Source: Bradyrhizobium sp. CCBAU 51627 (GTDB lineage: Bacteria; Pseudomonadota; Alphaproteobacteria; Rhizobiales; Xanthobacteraceae). Taken from it: DNA of 64,000 nucleotides. How positions within the stretch are numbered: position 1 is the first letter of the stretch; each line of letters starts with the position of its first letter. The notes below the pieces were generated by a model. It made no database searches, was not told where the DNA came from, and saw nothing but the letters and a program-made list of their open reading frames with translations. The stretch spans positions 124,001 to 188,000 of the forward strand of contig NZ_LBJG01000093.1 of the NCBI RefSeq assembly GCF_028128765.1. The letters are read 5' to 3'. Shown here in pieces: positions 1 through 11,035 of the stretch. The position numbers and the translations under genes are program-made.

Positions 1-237
1 GTGCATTTCATGATCTCCGCGCCCGGCTTCGAGCAGCTCGTCACGCATGTGTTCGTCGCCGGCGATAAATATCTGGACAGCGACGTGGTGTTCGGCGTCA
101 AGGACAGCCTGATTCACGATTTCGTGCACTGCCCGCCTGGTCGTGCGCCTGACGGTCGCACGATGGCTTCAGCCTACTACCATCTCAACTATGATTTCGG
201 CCTGAAGCAGGCCGCAAGCAACGCACGGGCCGCGTAG
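1..237 (+). CDS. C-terminal end of an intradiol ring-cleavage dioxygenase (hydroxyquinol 1,2-dioxygenase type), cut by the window edge
   Basis: Only the last 78 codons are visible, so the gene enters from the left. They resemble the C-terminal end of intradiol dioxygenases of the hydroxyquinol type. The His in VHFMISAPG sits where the family has a His ligand of the catalytic Fe(III), and LVTHVF and YLDSDVVFGV follow. These cytoplasmic enzymes open hydroxyquinol or catechol between the two hydroxyls. The tail HLNYDFGLKQ is unremarkable. The gene lies 61 bases upstream of a FAD-linked oxidase and an ABC importer on the same strand, which suggests one catabolic operon. The substrate cannot be fixed from this fragment. 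Confidence 0.8.
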   Translation: MHFMISAPGFEQLVTHVFVAGDKYLDSDVVFGVKDSLIHDFVHCPPGRAPDGRTMASAYYHLNYDFGLKQAASNARAA

Positions 238-298
238 GCCAAACGTCGAATCGACGGACTGACAACAGTTCGCGACAAGAACGAAGACGGGAGAAACG

Positions 299-1689
299 AT
301 GGGACCGCGGGTCGACAGTGCGGCTTTGGCCGAACGCCTCACGGGCGTGATCGGTCCGCGCGCGACCATCGCGCGCGGCGTGCTCGACCAGCATGGCCAG
401 AGCGAGTCCTATTATCGCGCCCTACCCCCTGACATCGTCGTGTTCCCTGAGACGACGGCGGAAGTCGCCGAGATCGTCAAGCTCTGCGCCGGCGCGGGGA
501 TGCCGATCGTACCGTTCGGTGCCGGCACCTCGCTCGAGGGCAACGCCTCCGCGGTCGCCGGCGGCGTCTGCATCGACTTTGCGCGCATGAACAAGGTGCT
601 CACGGTCCACGACAGCGACATGAATGTCGTGGTCCAGCCCGGCATCACCCGCAAGCAGCTCAATGCGGAGCTGCGCGGCACCGGCCTTTTCTTCCCGATC
701 GATCCCGGCGCGGACGCCTCGATCGGCGGCATGACCTCGACGCGCGCCTCCGGCACCATGGCGGTGCGTTACGGCACGATGAAAGACAATGTCATGGCGC
801 TGGAGGTCGTGCTGGCGGACGGTCGCGTGATCCGTACGTCGCGTCGCGCCCGCAAATCCGCCGCCGGCTACGACCTGACGCGGCTGTTCGTCGGCGCCGA
901 AGGCACGCTCGGCGTCATCACCGAAATCACGCTGAAGCTGCATCCGCTGCCGCAGGCGATTTCGGCGGCGGTCTGCAGCTTCGACACCCTGCACAATGCA
1001 GTCGATACCGCGATCGGCATCATCCAGGCCGCCATTCCCGTCGCCCGCGTCGAGCTGCTCGACGACGTCATGATGCGCGGCATCAATGCCTACGCCAAGC
1101 TCGGCTATCGCGAGGCGCCGACGCTGTTCTTCGAATTCCATGGTACCGAGGGTGCGGTGGCCGAGCAGGCAGAGCTGGCGCAGGCGATCGCCGCCGAGCA
1201 CGGCGGCCGCGGCTTTGAATGGGCCAAGGCAGCGGAAGACCGCAGCCGGCTTTGGCATGCCCGCGACAACACGCTCTATGCCGGACTCGGCCTGCGCCCC
1301 GGCGCGCGCGCCGTCATTACCGATGTCTGCGTTCCTATCTCACGGCTGGCGGAATGCCTGACCGACACGCGCCGCGACGCCGACGAACACGGCTTCACCG
1401 CGCCGATCGTCGGCCATGTCGGCGACGGAAATTTCCACATGCTGATCCTGGTCGATCCCGCAAAGCCGGAGGAGATCGATGGTGCCAAGGCGCTCCAGGC
1501 CCGCATGGTCGCCCGCGCCATCGCGATGGACGGCACCTGCACCGGCGAGCACGGTATCGGACTCGGCAAGATCGGCTATCTCGCCGACGAGCTCGGCGAG
1601 GCCGTCGACATCATGCGGTCGATCAAGACCGCGCTCGATCCTGATGGATTGATGAATCCCGGCAAGATCTTCGCAAGCGGAGCGCAGGC

Positions 1690-1693
<4 letters not shown>
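299..1693 (+). CDS. FAD-binding oxidase, GlcD / D-lactate dehydrogenase type
   Basis: 464 residues, full length for the GlcD/Dld family of flavoproteins that oxidise 2-hydroxy acids. The N-terminal FAD-binding (PCMH) domain covers roughly residues 45-220, with PFGAGTSLEGNA and GADASIGGMTSTRASGT contacting FAD. The C-terminal FAD-oxidase domain ends with GHVGDGNFHMLILV and CTGEHGIGLGK, whose His residues are family hallmarks. GGGAGA precedes the ATG at good spacing. The stop overlaps the start of the next gene (ATGA), so translation is probably coupled to the ABC importer. The natural substrate is unknown; a 2-hydroxy acid made from, or imported with, the transporter substrate is an inference. 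Confidence 0.88.
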
Positions 1694-3208
<1,515 letters not shown>

Positions 3209-3216
<8 letters not shown>

Positions 3217-4159
3217 GGCCGCGGTCGTATCTCAGTCCAATCCGCTCCAGCGCATTCCCGGGGTTGCCATCGTGCTGGGCGCCCTGATCGTGCTGTTCGG
3301 CGCGATCGCGCCCGGCTTCCTCACCCCGGCCAACCTCTCCAACGTGCTGGTGCAGTCGACCATCCTGACCATGCTGGCGCTGCCGATGACGCTGATCATC
3401 ATGACCGAGGGCCTCGACCTCTCGATGGGCGCGGTGCTGACGCTGACCTCGCTGTGCGTTGCCATCGTCTCGCTCGCGACCAAGTCGATGCTGCTCAGCC
3501 TCGGCGCCGGTGTCCTGGTCGGCGCCGCCTTCGGCACCGTCAACGGCTGGCTGGTCGCGATCCTGGGCATCCCGCCCTTCGTTGCGACGCTCGGCACGCT
3601 CGGCATGGCGCAGGGCCTGTCGCTGATCGTCTCCGACGGCCAGAGCGTGGTCGGCATCCCCCACAGCGTCCGCGACATCTATTCGGCGACGCTAGCAGGC
3701 ATCCCCCTGCCGATCGTGCTGGCGCTGGTGACCTACGCCGCCTTCCACGGCCTGCTCTATCACACTCGCTTCGGCACTTATGTGTTCGCGCTCGGCGGCA
3801 ACCGCGAGGCGCTCCGCTATGCCGGCCTCTCGCCCGACCGGCTGTTGATCGCGGTCTACGCGCTCGGCGGCATCATGGCCGGCATCGCCGGCCTCCTGAT
3901 GACCGCCCGCATGAATTCGGGGCATCCGACCGCGGGCCTCGGGCTCGAATTCGATGCGATCGCGGCGGTCGCAGTCGGGGGCACCTCGTTCGAGCGCGGC
4001 AATGGCTGGCTGCTCGGCACGCTGCTCGGCGTCCTCGCCGTCGGCGTGCTGCGCAACGGGCTGAACCTGATCTCGCTGCCCTCCTCGGTGCAGGTCGCAA
4101 GCGTCGGCGTCCTCGTCATCGTCGCGCTGTTCCTCGACGGCCTCAGGAGCCGCACATGA
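3209..4159 (+). CDS. ABC importer permease, RbsC family (first of two)
   Basis: 316 residues of mostly hydrophobic sequence forming eight or more membrane segments, as in inner-membrane permeases of CUT2 sugar importers. The conserved EGLDLSMGAVLTL near residue 72 and the loop FALGGNREALRYAGL near residue 195 are typical of this family and contact the ATPase. The start ATG overlaps the upstream ATPase gene by 8 bases and the stop overlaps the next permease start (ATGA). Having two different permease genes implies a heterodimeric channel instead of the homodimer seen for ribose. Confidence 0.92.
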
Positions 4160-5133
4160 CCGACATTACCAAGGAGGCCCTGTCACCGCCCCGCTCCTTC
4201 CTGTCCCGGGACGCGATCCAGCTGTTCTACCGGCTGCTCGCCGTCCTGTTGATCTGCGCCGTGCTGGCGATCTTGAACGGCTCGTTCCTGAGCCTCGGCA
4301 ATATCCTCAACGTGCTGCGCCAGGCGAGCCTGACTTTCTTCATCGCTTCGGGCCTGACCCTGGTCGTTCTGACCGCCGGCCTCGATCTCTCCGTCGGCGC
4401 CAATGTCGCGCTGTCCGCCTGCATCGCCGGGACGGTAATCCACACCACGGGATCACCGGCGCTTGGCATCCTGACGGGCCTTGCCTGCGGCGGCATCGTT
4501 GGCCTTCTCAACGGCATCATGGTGACGGCGCTTCGCATCCCCTCCTTCATCGCCACCTACGGCATGCTCTGGGTGCTGAACGGACTCACTTATTGGTACA
4601 TGGCAGGCGAGACGCTGCACGGCTTCCCGGCGGGCTTCCGCCAGATCGGCAGCGGTTATTTGTTCGGCCTGCCGATCCCGGTCTATCTGCTGCTGGTGTT
4701 TCTCGGCATCGGAACACTGTTTGCGCAGCGCACGATCTGGGGCCAGGAGATCTATGCGATCGGCGCCAATCCGGTCGCGGCCCGCCTCTCCGGCATCCCC
4801 GTCACGCGGAGGCTGCTGCTGGTCTACGCAGTATCAGGCACCATGGCCGGGCTCGCCTCGATCATTTTCCTGTCCCGTCTCAATTCCGCCGAGGCCGACA
4901 TCGGCGAAAGCCTGACGCTGCCGGCGATCGCGGCCGTGCTGATTGGCGGCACCTCGCTGTTCGGCGGCGTCGGCACCGTGTTCGGCACCTTCATCGGCGC
5001 GCTGATCCTGACGCTGGTGCTGAACGGAATGAACCTGCTCTCGGTCAGCGCCAATTGGCAGCCGCTCGTCACCGGCATCATCGTGATCCTGGCGGTATGG
5101 CTCGACATGAAGACCCGCCGCCGCGCGCAATGA
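4156..5133 (+). CDS. ABC importer permease, RbsC family (second of two)
   Basis: 325 residues from the ATG at 4156, which overlaps the previous stop codon. The frame is open further upstream, but the RbsC-like sequence starts here with MTDITKEALS. Conserved permease features are TAGLDLSVGANVAL near residue 75 and YAIGANPVAARLSG near residue 200, the latter being the coupling-helix region. It is a paralogue of the preceding permease and is expected to pair with it. A 43-base gap containing AAAAGGGGATGGAG leads to the binding-protein gene. Confidence 0.92.
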   Translation: MTDITKEALSPPRSFLSRDAIQLFYRLLAVLLICAVLAILNGSFLSLGNILNVLRQASLTFFIASGLTLVVLTAGLDLSVGANVALSACIAGTVIHTTGSPALGILTGLACGGIVGLLNGIMVTALRIPSFIATYGMLWVLNGLTYWYMAGETLHGFPAGFRQIGSGYLFGLPIPVYLLLVFLGIGTLFAQRTIWGQEIYAIGANPVAARLSGIPVTRRLLLVYAVSGTMAGLASIIFLSRLNSAEADIGESLTLPAIAAVLIGGTSLFGGVGTVFGTFIGALILTLVLNGMNLLSVSANWQPLVTGIIVILAVWLDMKTRRRAQ

Positions 5134-5176
5134 GTTCTCAAGCAGTCCAACAAACCAAAAAGGGGATGGAGACGAC

Positions 5177-6151
5177 ATGAAACAGAGACTGGGCTATCTC
5201 GCACTGCCGCTCGTGATGGCGGCCGCGTTCACGACGCAGGCGCGCGCCGACGGCGAGACCATCGCCGTGTTCACCAAGAACCAGACTAACCCGTTCTTCC
5301 AGACGGTGCGGGTCGGCGCCGACGTCATGGCGAAAGCACTGAACGCCAAGACGCTCCAGTACATCCCGACAAAGCCGGATTCGATCCCCGAGCAGCTCAG
5401 CCAGATCGAGGATGTCGTGGTGAAGAAGCCGAGCGCCATCGTCTTCACGCCTGTCGACTACAAGGCGATGGTGCCTGGTGTCGAGAAAATCAACGACGCC
5501 AAAATCCCCGTCGTCAACATCACCGACCGTTCGGCCGGCGGCAAGTTCCTCTCCTTCGTCGGCGCCGATGATTACAGCCTCGGGCTCGAAACCGCGCGCT
5601 TCCTGCTCAAGACGCTCGGCGGCAAGGGCAAGATCGTCATCATCGAAGGCGTCAAGGGCTCGCTCACCAATGTCGACCGCGTCCGCGGCTTCAACGACGC
5701 GCTGAAGGAAAATCCGGGCGCCAAGCTCTTGGCCTCACAGCCCGGCAACTACCAGCGGCTCCAGGCGCTTCAGGTCATGGAGAATTTGATGCAGTCGAAT
5801 TCGCAGATCGACGGCGTGCTCGCCGCCAACGACGCCATGGCGGTCGGCGCGATCGAGGCGCTCGACGGCGCCAATCGCAAGGCGCAGGTGATCGGTATCA
5901 ACGGCACCAAGGAGGCGATCGACGCCATCAAGTCCGGCAAGCTGCTGGCGAGCGGCGACTACAACGGCTTTTACCAGGGCTGCATCGGCACCATGATGGC
6001 GATCCGCGCCCTGCGCGAGCAGCCCGTGATCGCCGAGATCGTGCTGAAGCCGACCGTCATCACCAAGGACAATTACCAGCCGTTCGACCAGCCGCTCGAG
6101 CAGCGCGCCTGCCCGACCTTCGAAGACGCCAGCAAGCTCGGTGCGAAGTAG
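5177..6151 (+). CDS. Periplasmic substrate-binding protein of the ABC importer (Peripla_BP_4 type)
   Basis: 324 residues with a clear signal peptide ending near ALA-like TQARA/DGET (about residue 24). The mature protein looks like ribose-type binding proteins: FTKNQTNPFFQTVRVGAD at the N-terminus, VVNITDR, GKGKIVIIEGVKGS and VLAANDAMAVGAIEAL. It should capture the ligand in the periplasm and deliver it to the two permeases encoded just upstream. Its position as last transporter gene, with its own strong GGAG ribosome site, fits the high amounts of binding protein needed. Ligand identity cannot be read from the sequence. Confidence 0.92.
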   Translation: MKQRLGYLALPLVMAAAFTTQARADGETIAVFTKNQTNPFFQTVRVGADVMAKALNAKTLQYIPTKPDSIPEQLSQIEDVVVKKPSAIVFTPVDYKAMVPGVEKINDAKIPVVNITDRSAGGKFLSFVGADDYSLGLETARFLLKTLGGKGKIVIIEGVKGSLTNVDRVRGFNDALKENPGAKLLASQPGNYQRLQALQVMENLMQSNSQIDGVLAANDAMAVGAIEALDGANRKAQVIGINGTKEAIDAIKSGKLLASGDYNGFYQGCIGTMMAIRALREQPVIAEIVLKPTVITKDNYQPFDQPLEQRACPTFEDASKLGAK

Positions 6152-6221
6152 GCCCCGCCTGTTCTGATCAATCACCGGGACGGCTGATGACACAGCCGTC
6201 CCCAAGAAGACTGGAGACATC

Positions 6222-6509
6222 ATGCTGTTTGCCATCCACGCCATCGACCGCACCGACGCATTGCCGACGCGTCTTGCCAATTACGACGCCCACAAGACGT
6301 TCCTCAGCGACACCTCGCGCTTCGGCGTCAAGATCGTGATGTCGGGACCGCTGGTTTCCGACGACGGCGTCACCATGATCGGCAGCCTGTTCCTGATCGA
6401 AGCCCCTGGCCGTGCCGGGGTCGAGGCCTTCAACCGCGCCGACCCGTTCGCCGCAGCCGGCATCTGGGAGAAGGTGACGATCACCGGCTTCCTGCGGCGG
6501 CAGGGCTGA
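6222..6509 (+). CDS. YciI-family small protein
   Basis: 95 residues with the YciI/dimeric alpha-beta barrel pattern: MLFAIHAIDR start, the conserved His in NYDAHKTFL, SGPLVSDDG in the middle and GIWEKVTITGF at the end. The family resembles muconolactone isomerase in fold; members act on small molecules but most are uncharacterised. It is 71 bases downstream of the binding-protein gene with its own GGAGA ribosome site and a terminator just after it, so it is probably the last gene of the catabolic operon that starts left of the window. Confidence 0.8.
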   Translation: MLFAIHAIDRTDALPTRLANYDAHKTFLSDTSRFGVKIVMSGPLVSDDGVTMIGSLFLIEAPGRAGVEAFNRADPFAAAGIWEKVTITGFLRRQG

Positions 6510-6531
6510 GCAGCGCGCGCTCCCAGATGCG

Positions 6532-6566
6532 AAAAACCCCAGCGCTTGCGGGCGCTGGGGCGTTTC
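6532..6566. terminator. Bidirectional intrinsic terminator
   Basis: A 9-bp stem, CCCCAGCGC (6537-6545) with GCGCTGGGG (6552-6560), is flanked by five A on the left and a short T-rich run on the right. It is a strong terminator on the minus strand (five T) and a weaker one on the plus strand, between the convergent catabolic operon and the Nudix gene. Confidence 0.75.
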
Positions 6567-6676
6567 AAAAAATGGATTGGTAAGGCAATGACGCCTCTAT
6601 AGCAGCGTGTTCCACGGCAGCTTGTGAGCTGGTTCACATATCCCGCGGGATGGCCGGACTATTTGTCCCCTCGACG

Positions 6677-7069
6677 CTATCGCCGCCGCGATTTCCGCGG
6701 GAATAGCCGATCGCGGATGTAGCGCGAGGTCGCGGTCAGCCGGATCCCGCGCGGCTTCTGCCAGGCGGCGCGATCGATCTCCTTCTTGTCGCCGATCGCC
6801 AGGCGCCCCTTGGCGCTCTTGGCGATGAAGATCGCATCGCTCATCCTTCGCCCCGAACGCTTGTTCTTGGCCTTCACCTCTTTCCAGAGGCTGATCCGGC
6901 CGAGCTTCAACTTCGGCAGCTCTTCCTTGATTTCACGCCGCAGGCAGGCCTTCTCGGTTTCGCGCGCACGCTTGCGACCGCCAGGGAACATCCACAGGCC
7001 GTCCGACCGTCGCCTGACCAACAGAACCTTGCCGCGCCTGGAGGCAACCAATTTGGAAGACTTCGCCAT
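6677..7069 (-). CDS. Nudix hydrolase
   Basis: 130 residues from the ATG at 7069; another in-frame ATG at 7102 would add 11 residues. A complete Nudix box is visible, G-x5-E-x7-REIKEEL, starting at PGGRKRARE, which binds the metal that activates water for hydrolysis of a nucleoside diphosphate bond. The C-terminus is strongly basic (FPRKSRRR). Substrate unknown; small basic Nudix proteins of this kind are not assignable by sequence. A perfect palindrome at 7106-7131 lies just upstream and may be its operator, which is why I favour the shorter start. Confidence 0.85.
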   Translation of the reverse strand: MAKSSKLVASRRGKVLLVRRRSDGLWMFPGGRKRARETEKACLRREIKEELPKLKLGRISLWKEVKAKNKRSGRRMSDAIFIAKSAKGRLAIGDKKEIDRAAWQKPRGIRLTATSRYIRDRLFPRKSRRR

Positions 7070-7105
7070 TCCCGTCGCAAACTGAAAAAGGAATCGGACC
7101 ATGGT

Positions 7106-7131
7106 AACTTGTCTGTTTCGTTAGACAAGTT
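7106..7131. promoter_or_regulatory. Perfect inverted repeat, candidate operator of the Nudix gene
   Basis: AACTTGTCT (7106-7114) and AGACAAGTT (7123-7131) form a perfect 9-bp inverted repeat with an 8-base centre. It sits 37 bases upstream of the preferred Nudix start. The spacing and AT-rich arms look like a dimeric repressor site (TetR-like), not a terminator, because no T run follows. No regulator gene is adjacent. Confidence 0.5.
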
Positions 7132-7218
7132 CGATGGCCGGTCCGGTTGCCGCTGCGGTGCGCAATTGTCCACAGCGAGGCGCCGGCAATCCTGCCGCCG
7201 CTGTCGGTGCGCCCGGCC

Positions 7219-8367
7219 CTAGCGTCCCTCTTCGGTCGCGGGCGGCGCTGTCCGCTTCCTCGCCTCGCCTCCGATCCATGCCGCCGCCATCTCCCAGGCT
7301 ACCGACAGGATGATGGGACCGATGAACAGGCCGACAATACCGTGAGCAAGCGTACCGCCGATCACGCCGACGAAGATCACGATGGTCGGCGTGTTGAGAC
7401 CGCGTCCCATCACGAGCGGCTTCAGCATGGTGTCGATAAAGCCGACGACGACGAAGAACACGGTCAGGACCAGCGCCGTGGTGACGTCCTTGGCGGTCCA
7501 GATCCAGATGATGACAGGCAGCAGCACGAGGAAGGCGCCGATCTGCACGATCGACAGCAGCAGCACGATGAAGGCAAGCAGACCCGCGCTCGGCACCGTC
7601 GCGAGCTTGAAGCCGATGCCGGCAAGCAACGCCTGAACGATGGCGACGCCGATCACGCCCTGCGCCACGGCGCGGATGGTGGCGCCGCCGAGCTCGAGGA
7701 AATGCTCGCTCTGCTCAGGCACGATGCGCGACAGGAAGCCGCGCCCGGCCGCAACCAGCCGCGGTCCATGCGGAAACAGGAAACCGGCCACGAACACCGA
7801 GACCAGGAACTGCAGCGTGCCGAGACTGGCATCGCCAGCGAGCACCAGGAGCGGTCCCGCCAGCGGCTGGAGATACGGCGCGACCTCGCGCAACACGGCG
7901 CGGATGTTGTTGTAGGCCTGGTCCCAGAGCTCGTAGAGGGTCGGACCGATCAGCGGCCACGATTTGATCTGCTCAGGCGCCGACTGGAGCGCGAGGTCAC
8001 CGGTGCCGAGTTGGTGCGCAAGCTCCCTCACCCCGTCCACGGCGCTGAGGCCGAGCCAAGTAGCCGGGCCAAGGACGATGCCGAGCGTGATCAGGGTCAG
8101 GATCGCAGCCGCGGTCTTGGGCCGCCCGCCCAGGATTTTGGCGACCCAACTGAAGGCCGGGTAGAACGCAACCGCGAGCACGGCGCTCCAGGCCAGGATC
8201 GGCACGAAGGGCCGGATGATCAGGAACGTCCAGATGATCAGCAGTGCCAACAGGCCAAGCCGGATCACGAGCTGAATGACGTCCTCGCCCGTCAGGAGCT
8301 GACGCAGACTTTTCACAGGCAGCTTTCCTTGCGGCATCAACGCGGGTTCCGGCGCATGCGCGGGCAT
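7219..8367 (-). CDS. AI-2E family transporter (PerM/TqsA-like membrane protein)
   Basis: 382 residues with about eight membrane segments: a pair near residues 30-75, one near 85-110, then a cluster from about 200 to the C-terminus. The pattern TWLGLSAVDGVRELAHQL and the glycine-rich segment GVIGGTLAHGIVGLFIGPIIL are typical of the AI-2E transporter family. Characterised members export autoinducer-2 or act as ion antiporters, so the substrate is uncertain. A second start (ATG at 8337) is possible. It stands alone, divergent from the small gene at 8588. Confidence 0.85.
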   Translation of the reverse strand: MPAHAPEPALMPQGKLPVKSLRQLLTGEDVIQLVIRLGLLALLIIWTFLIIRPFVPILAWSAVLAVAFYPAFSWVAKILGGRPKTAAAILTLITLGIVLGPATWLGLSAVDGVRELAHQLGTGDLALQSAPEQIKSWPLIGPTLYELWDQAYNNIRAVLREVAPYLQPLAGPLLVLAGDASLGTLQFLVSVFVAGFLFPHGPRLVAAGRGFLSRIVPEQSEHFLELGGATIRAVAQGVIGVAIVQALLAGIGFKLATVPSAGLLAFIVLLLSIVQIGAFLVLLPVIIWIWTAKDVTTALVLTVFFVVVGFIDTMLKPLVMGRGLNTPTIVIFVGVIGGTLAHGIVGLFIGPIILSVAWEMAAAWIGGEARKRTAPPATEEGR

Positions 8368-8587
8368 GCGTTATTGCCAGCCCCGGGCCTGCCGTCAAGA
8401 CGAGCGGGTCCGGGCGCTGGCCCAGCCGGTCCGGGAGCCTTCCTTGGACCCAGAAACTACGACAGGATCTGCCCCTCGCACCAGTTTACCTAACGGCGAT
8501 TAACCGGATTTCCGCCGACCGATTTACGCCGATGCAAAAGCTCGTACCTATGCTCCGCCTCAGCGTCTCAAAAACACTTGCGGTGCA

Positions 8588-8815
8588 ATGGCCAACAGTC
8601 TCTGGACGATCGAAGAATTCACCTGCACGGGTTGCAGCATGAACTACACCGCGACCCGGGAGGAGCATGCCGAGCCGCATGCCGGCAGTTTCAAATGCAG
8701 GATCTGCAGCAACGTGGTGCACAGCTGGTCGGGCAAGCATCATTTCTTCGGATGGCGGCCGGTGAAGACCAAGCCGCCGGTGTTTGGCCGCCGCTGGGCC
8801 GGGGTGCAGTATTAG
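8588..8815 (+). CDS. Small protein with two CxxC motifs
   Basis: 75 residues that I do not recognise as a named family. Two CxxC pairs, CTGC (residues 13-16) and CRIC (about 37-40), are spaced as in a zinc ribbon, and the region between is hydrophilic. The C-terminus is rich in aromatic and basic residues (FFGWRPVKTKPPVFGRRW). It could be a small zinc-binding regulator or RNA-binding protein. It resembles in outline the zinc-ribbon-like protein at 18281, but the two are not obviously homologous. Confidence 0.65.
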   Translation: MANSLWTIEEFTCTGCSMNYTATREEHAEPHAGSFKCRICSNVVHSWSGKHHFFGWRPVKTKPPVFGRRWAGVQY

Positions 8816-8893
8816 GCGCCAGCTGCGCGAGCGGATTCTGCTAGGCTACGGTCAGGGCTGGATTCCCCTCCCCGCAACCGAAGCCGACACGCA

Positions 8894-10939
8894 ATGACCT
8901 CTCCTTTCGTCCCGCAGATCGCCCTCTACCGCAGCTGGCTTGCCGAGCAGCGTGGCTTCACCTTCTCGAATTACGAGGAGATGCGACAATGGTCGGTGCG
9001 CGATCTCGATGCGTTCTGGCGCAGCATCTGGGACTATTACGATCTGCAATCACCGACGCCGTTTGCGGCGGTCATCACCGAACGCAAGATGCCCGGCGCG
9101 ATCTGGTTTCCCGGCGCGCAGGTCAATTACGCCCGGCAGGTGTTCCGGCATGTCGATGCGGCGCACGCCGCCGGCCTGCCCGCGATCATCAGTAGCGGCG
9201 AAGACGGCAAGCTCCACGAGACGAGCTGGGCGGAGCTGCGGCGCAAGGCGGTCGCGCTCGCGCTGTATCTGAAGGACAGGGGTGTCCAGCCCGGCGACCG
9301 CGTCGCGGCCTATCTGCCCAACATCCCCGAGACCATCATCGCCTTCCTCGCCAGCGCCAGCATCGGTGCGATCTGGAGCGTCTGCGCGCCCGACATGGCC
9401 GCGCCCGCGGTGATCGACCGCTTCAAGCAGATCGAGCCGAAGGTGCTGATCGCCTGCGATGCCGTGACCTATGCCGGACGCAGGCATGATCGAAACGACG
9501 TGATCGACGAACTGCGACGATCGCTGCCATCCGTCGAACATGTCATCCTGCACAGCGACGCCGCACCCGCAGCGCCGGACGCGCGGCTCTCCGACATCGC
9601 CGCAAGGACGGACGCGGCGATCGACGCATTCGAGCCGATGTGGCTGCCGTTCGATCACCCGCTCTGGATTGTCTATTCCAGTGGCACGACCGGCCTGCCG
9701 AAACCGATCGTGCACGGCCATGGCGGCATCGTCATCGTCGTGCTGGCGCTGCTCGGCCTCCACAACGACCTCGGCTGCTCCTACCATGCCAACTCGTTCG
9801 GCGAGCGCTATCACTGGTACTCTTCGACCGGCTGGATCATGTGGAACAGCCAGGTCGGCGGGCTGCTCAGCGGCACCACCTGCTGCATTTTCGACGGCAG
9901 CCCCGGCGGAACCAGGGATAAGCCGGACTGGTCCACGCTGTGGCGCTTCGTGGCGCAGTCGAAAGCGACCTTCTTCGGCGCGGGGGCGGCGTATTTCGCC
10001 AACTGCACCAAGGCCGGGATCGATCTCACAGCCGCCGGCGACCTTTCGCGACTGCGCTGCCTCGGCTCGACCGGCTCGCCGCTCAGCGCCGACACGCAAG
10101 CCTGGTTCAACGACCGCTTCGCGGCCTTATCGAAAATGAACGGCAGCACGGCGCAGGCGGACATCTGGTGGGCGAACATCTCCGGCGGCACCGACTTCGC
10201 CGGCGCCTTCATCGGGGGGAACCGCGAATTGCCGCAGACACCGGGCGCGATGCAGTGCCGGCTGCTGGGAGCCGCGGTCGAAGCTTTCAGCGAGCAGGGT
10301 CGCGCCGTGATCGACGAGGTGGGCGAACTCGTCTGCACCGAGCCAATGCCGTCGATGCCGCTCTACTTCTGGAACGACAAGGACGGTGCGCGCTACCGCG
10401 CCAGCTATTTCGAGACCTATCCCGACAATTTCGACGGCAGCGGCCGCGGGCCGGTATGGCGGCACGGCGACTGGCTCAAGGTCAACCCGGACCGCTCCTG
10501 CGTCATCTACGGCCGCAGCGATGCCACCATCAACCGGCACGGGCTTCGCATGGGCACGAGCGAGCTCTATTCCGCCATCGAGGCACTGCCCGAGGTGCTC
10601 GACAGCCTCGTCGTCGACCTCGAATATCTCGGCCGCGACAGCTACATGCCGCTGTTCGTAGTGCTGCGTGAAGGTGTTGTCTTCGACAGCGCAATGCAGG
10701 CGAAGATCAACAAGGCGATAGAGACCGGTCTCTCCCGTAGATTTCTGCCGAACGAGATCTTCGCCGTCGCCGAGATCCCGCGGACGCTGTCGGGCAAGAA
10801 GCAGGAACTGCCGATCAAGAAGCTCTTGCTCGGCCAGCCCGTCGACAAGGTCATCAACAAGGAGGCGATGGCAAACCCCGCCTGCCTTGACTGGTATCTC
10901 GCCTTCGCACGCGACTATCTGGCGCGAACCGCGGCCTGA
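8894..10939 (+). CDS. Acetoacetyl-CoA synthetase
   Basis: 681 residues, slightly longer than the usual 650-670. It belongs to the ANL adenylating family: YSSGTTGLPKPIVHGHGG near residue 258 is the P-loop motif and YGRSDATINRHGLRMG near residue 540 is the hinge. The Lys of GKKQELPIKKL near residue 635 is the catalytic lysine. The N-terminal AACS-specific region (FWRSIWDYYDLQSP) separates it from acetyl-CoA synthetase. It activates acetoacetate with ATP and CoA in the cytoplasm, as used when poly-hydroxybutyrate is remobilised. It stands alone between unrelated genes. Confidence 0.9.
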   Translation: MTSPFVPQIALYRSWLAEQRGFTFSNYEEMRQWSVRDLDAFWRSIWDYYDLQSPTPFAAVITERKMPGAIWFPGAQVNYARQVFRHVDAAHAAGLPAIISSGEDGKLHETSWAELRRKAVALALYLKDRGVQPGDRVAAYLPNIPETIIAFLASASIGAIWSVCAPDMAAPAVIDRFKQIEPKVLIACDAVTYAGRRHDRNDVIDELRRSLPSVEHVILHSDAAPAAPDARLSDIAARTDAAIDAFEPMWLPFDHPLWIVYSSGTTGLPKPIVHGHGGIVIVVLALLGLHNDLGCSYHANSFGERYHWYSSTGWIMWNSQVGGLLSGTTCCIFDGSPGGTRDKPDWSTLWRFVAQSKATFFGAGAAYFANCTKAGIDLTAAGDLSRLRCLGSTGSPLSADTQAWFNDRFAALSKMNGSTAQADIWWANISGGTDFAGAFIGGNRELPQTPGAMQCRLLGAAVEAFSEQGRAVIDEVGELVCTEPMPSMPLYFWNDKDGARYRASYFETYPDNFDGSGRGPVWRHGDWLKVNPDRSCVIYGRSDATINRHGLRMGTSELYSAIEALPEVLDSLVVDLEYLGRDSYMPLFVVLREGVVFDSAMQAKINKAIETGLSRRFLPNEIFAVAEIPRTLSGKKQELPIKKLLLGQPVDKVINKEAMANPACLDWYLAFARDYLARTAA

Positions 10940-11035
10940 TCTCAGGCAGATCGGCCCAATTGCGCCATTGTCATTTGCACTCCGTTCACCGATCGTCGCT
11001 AGACGGGTCCGGATTGCGTGCAACGAACTGTAGCA

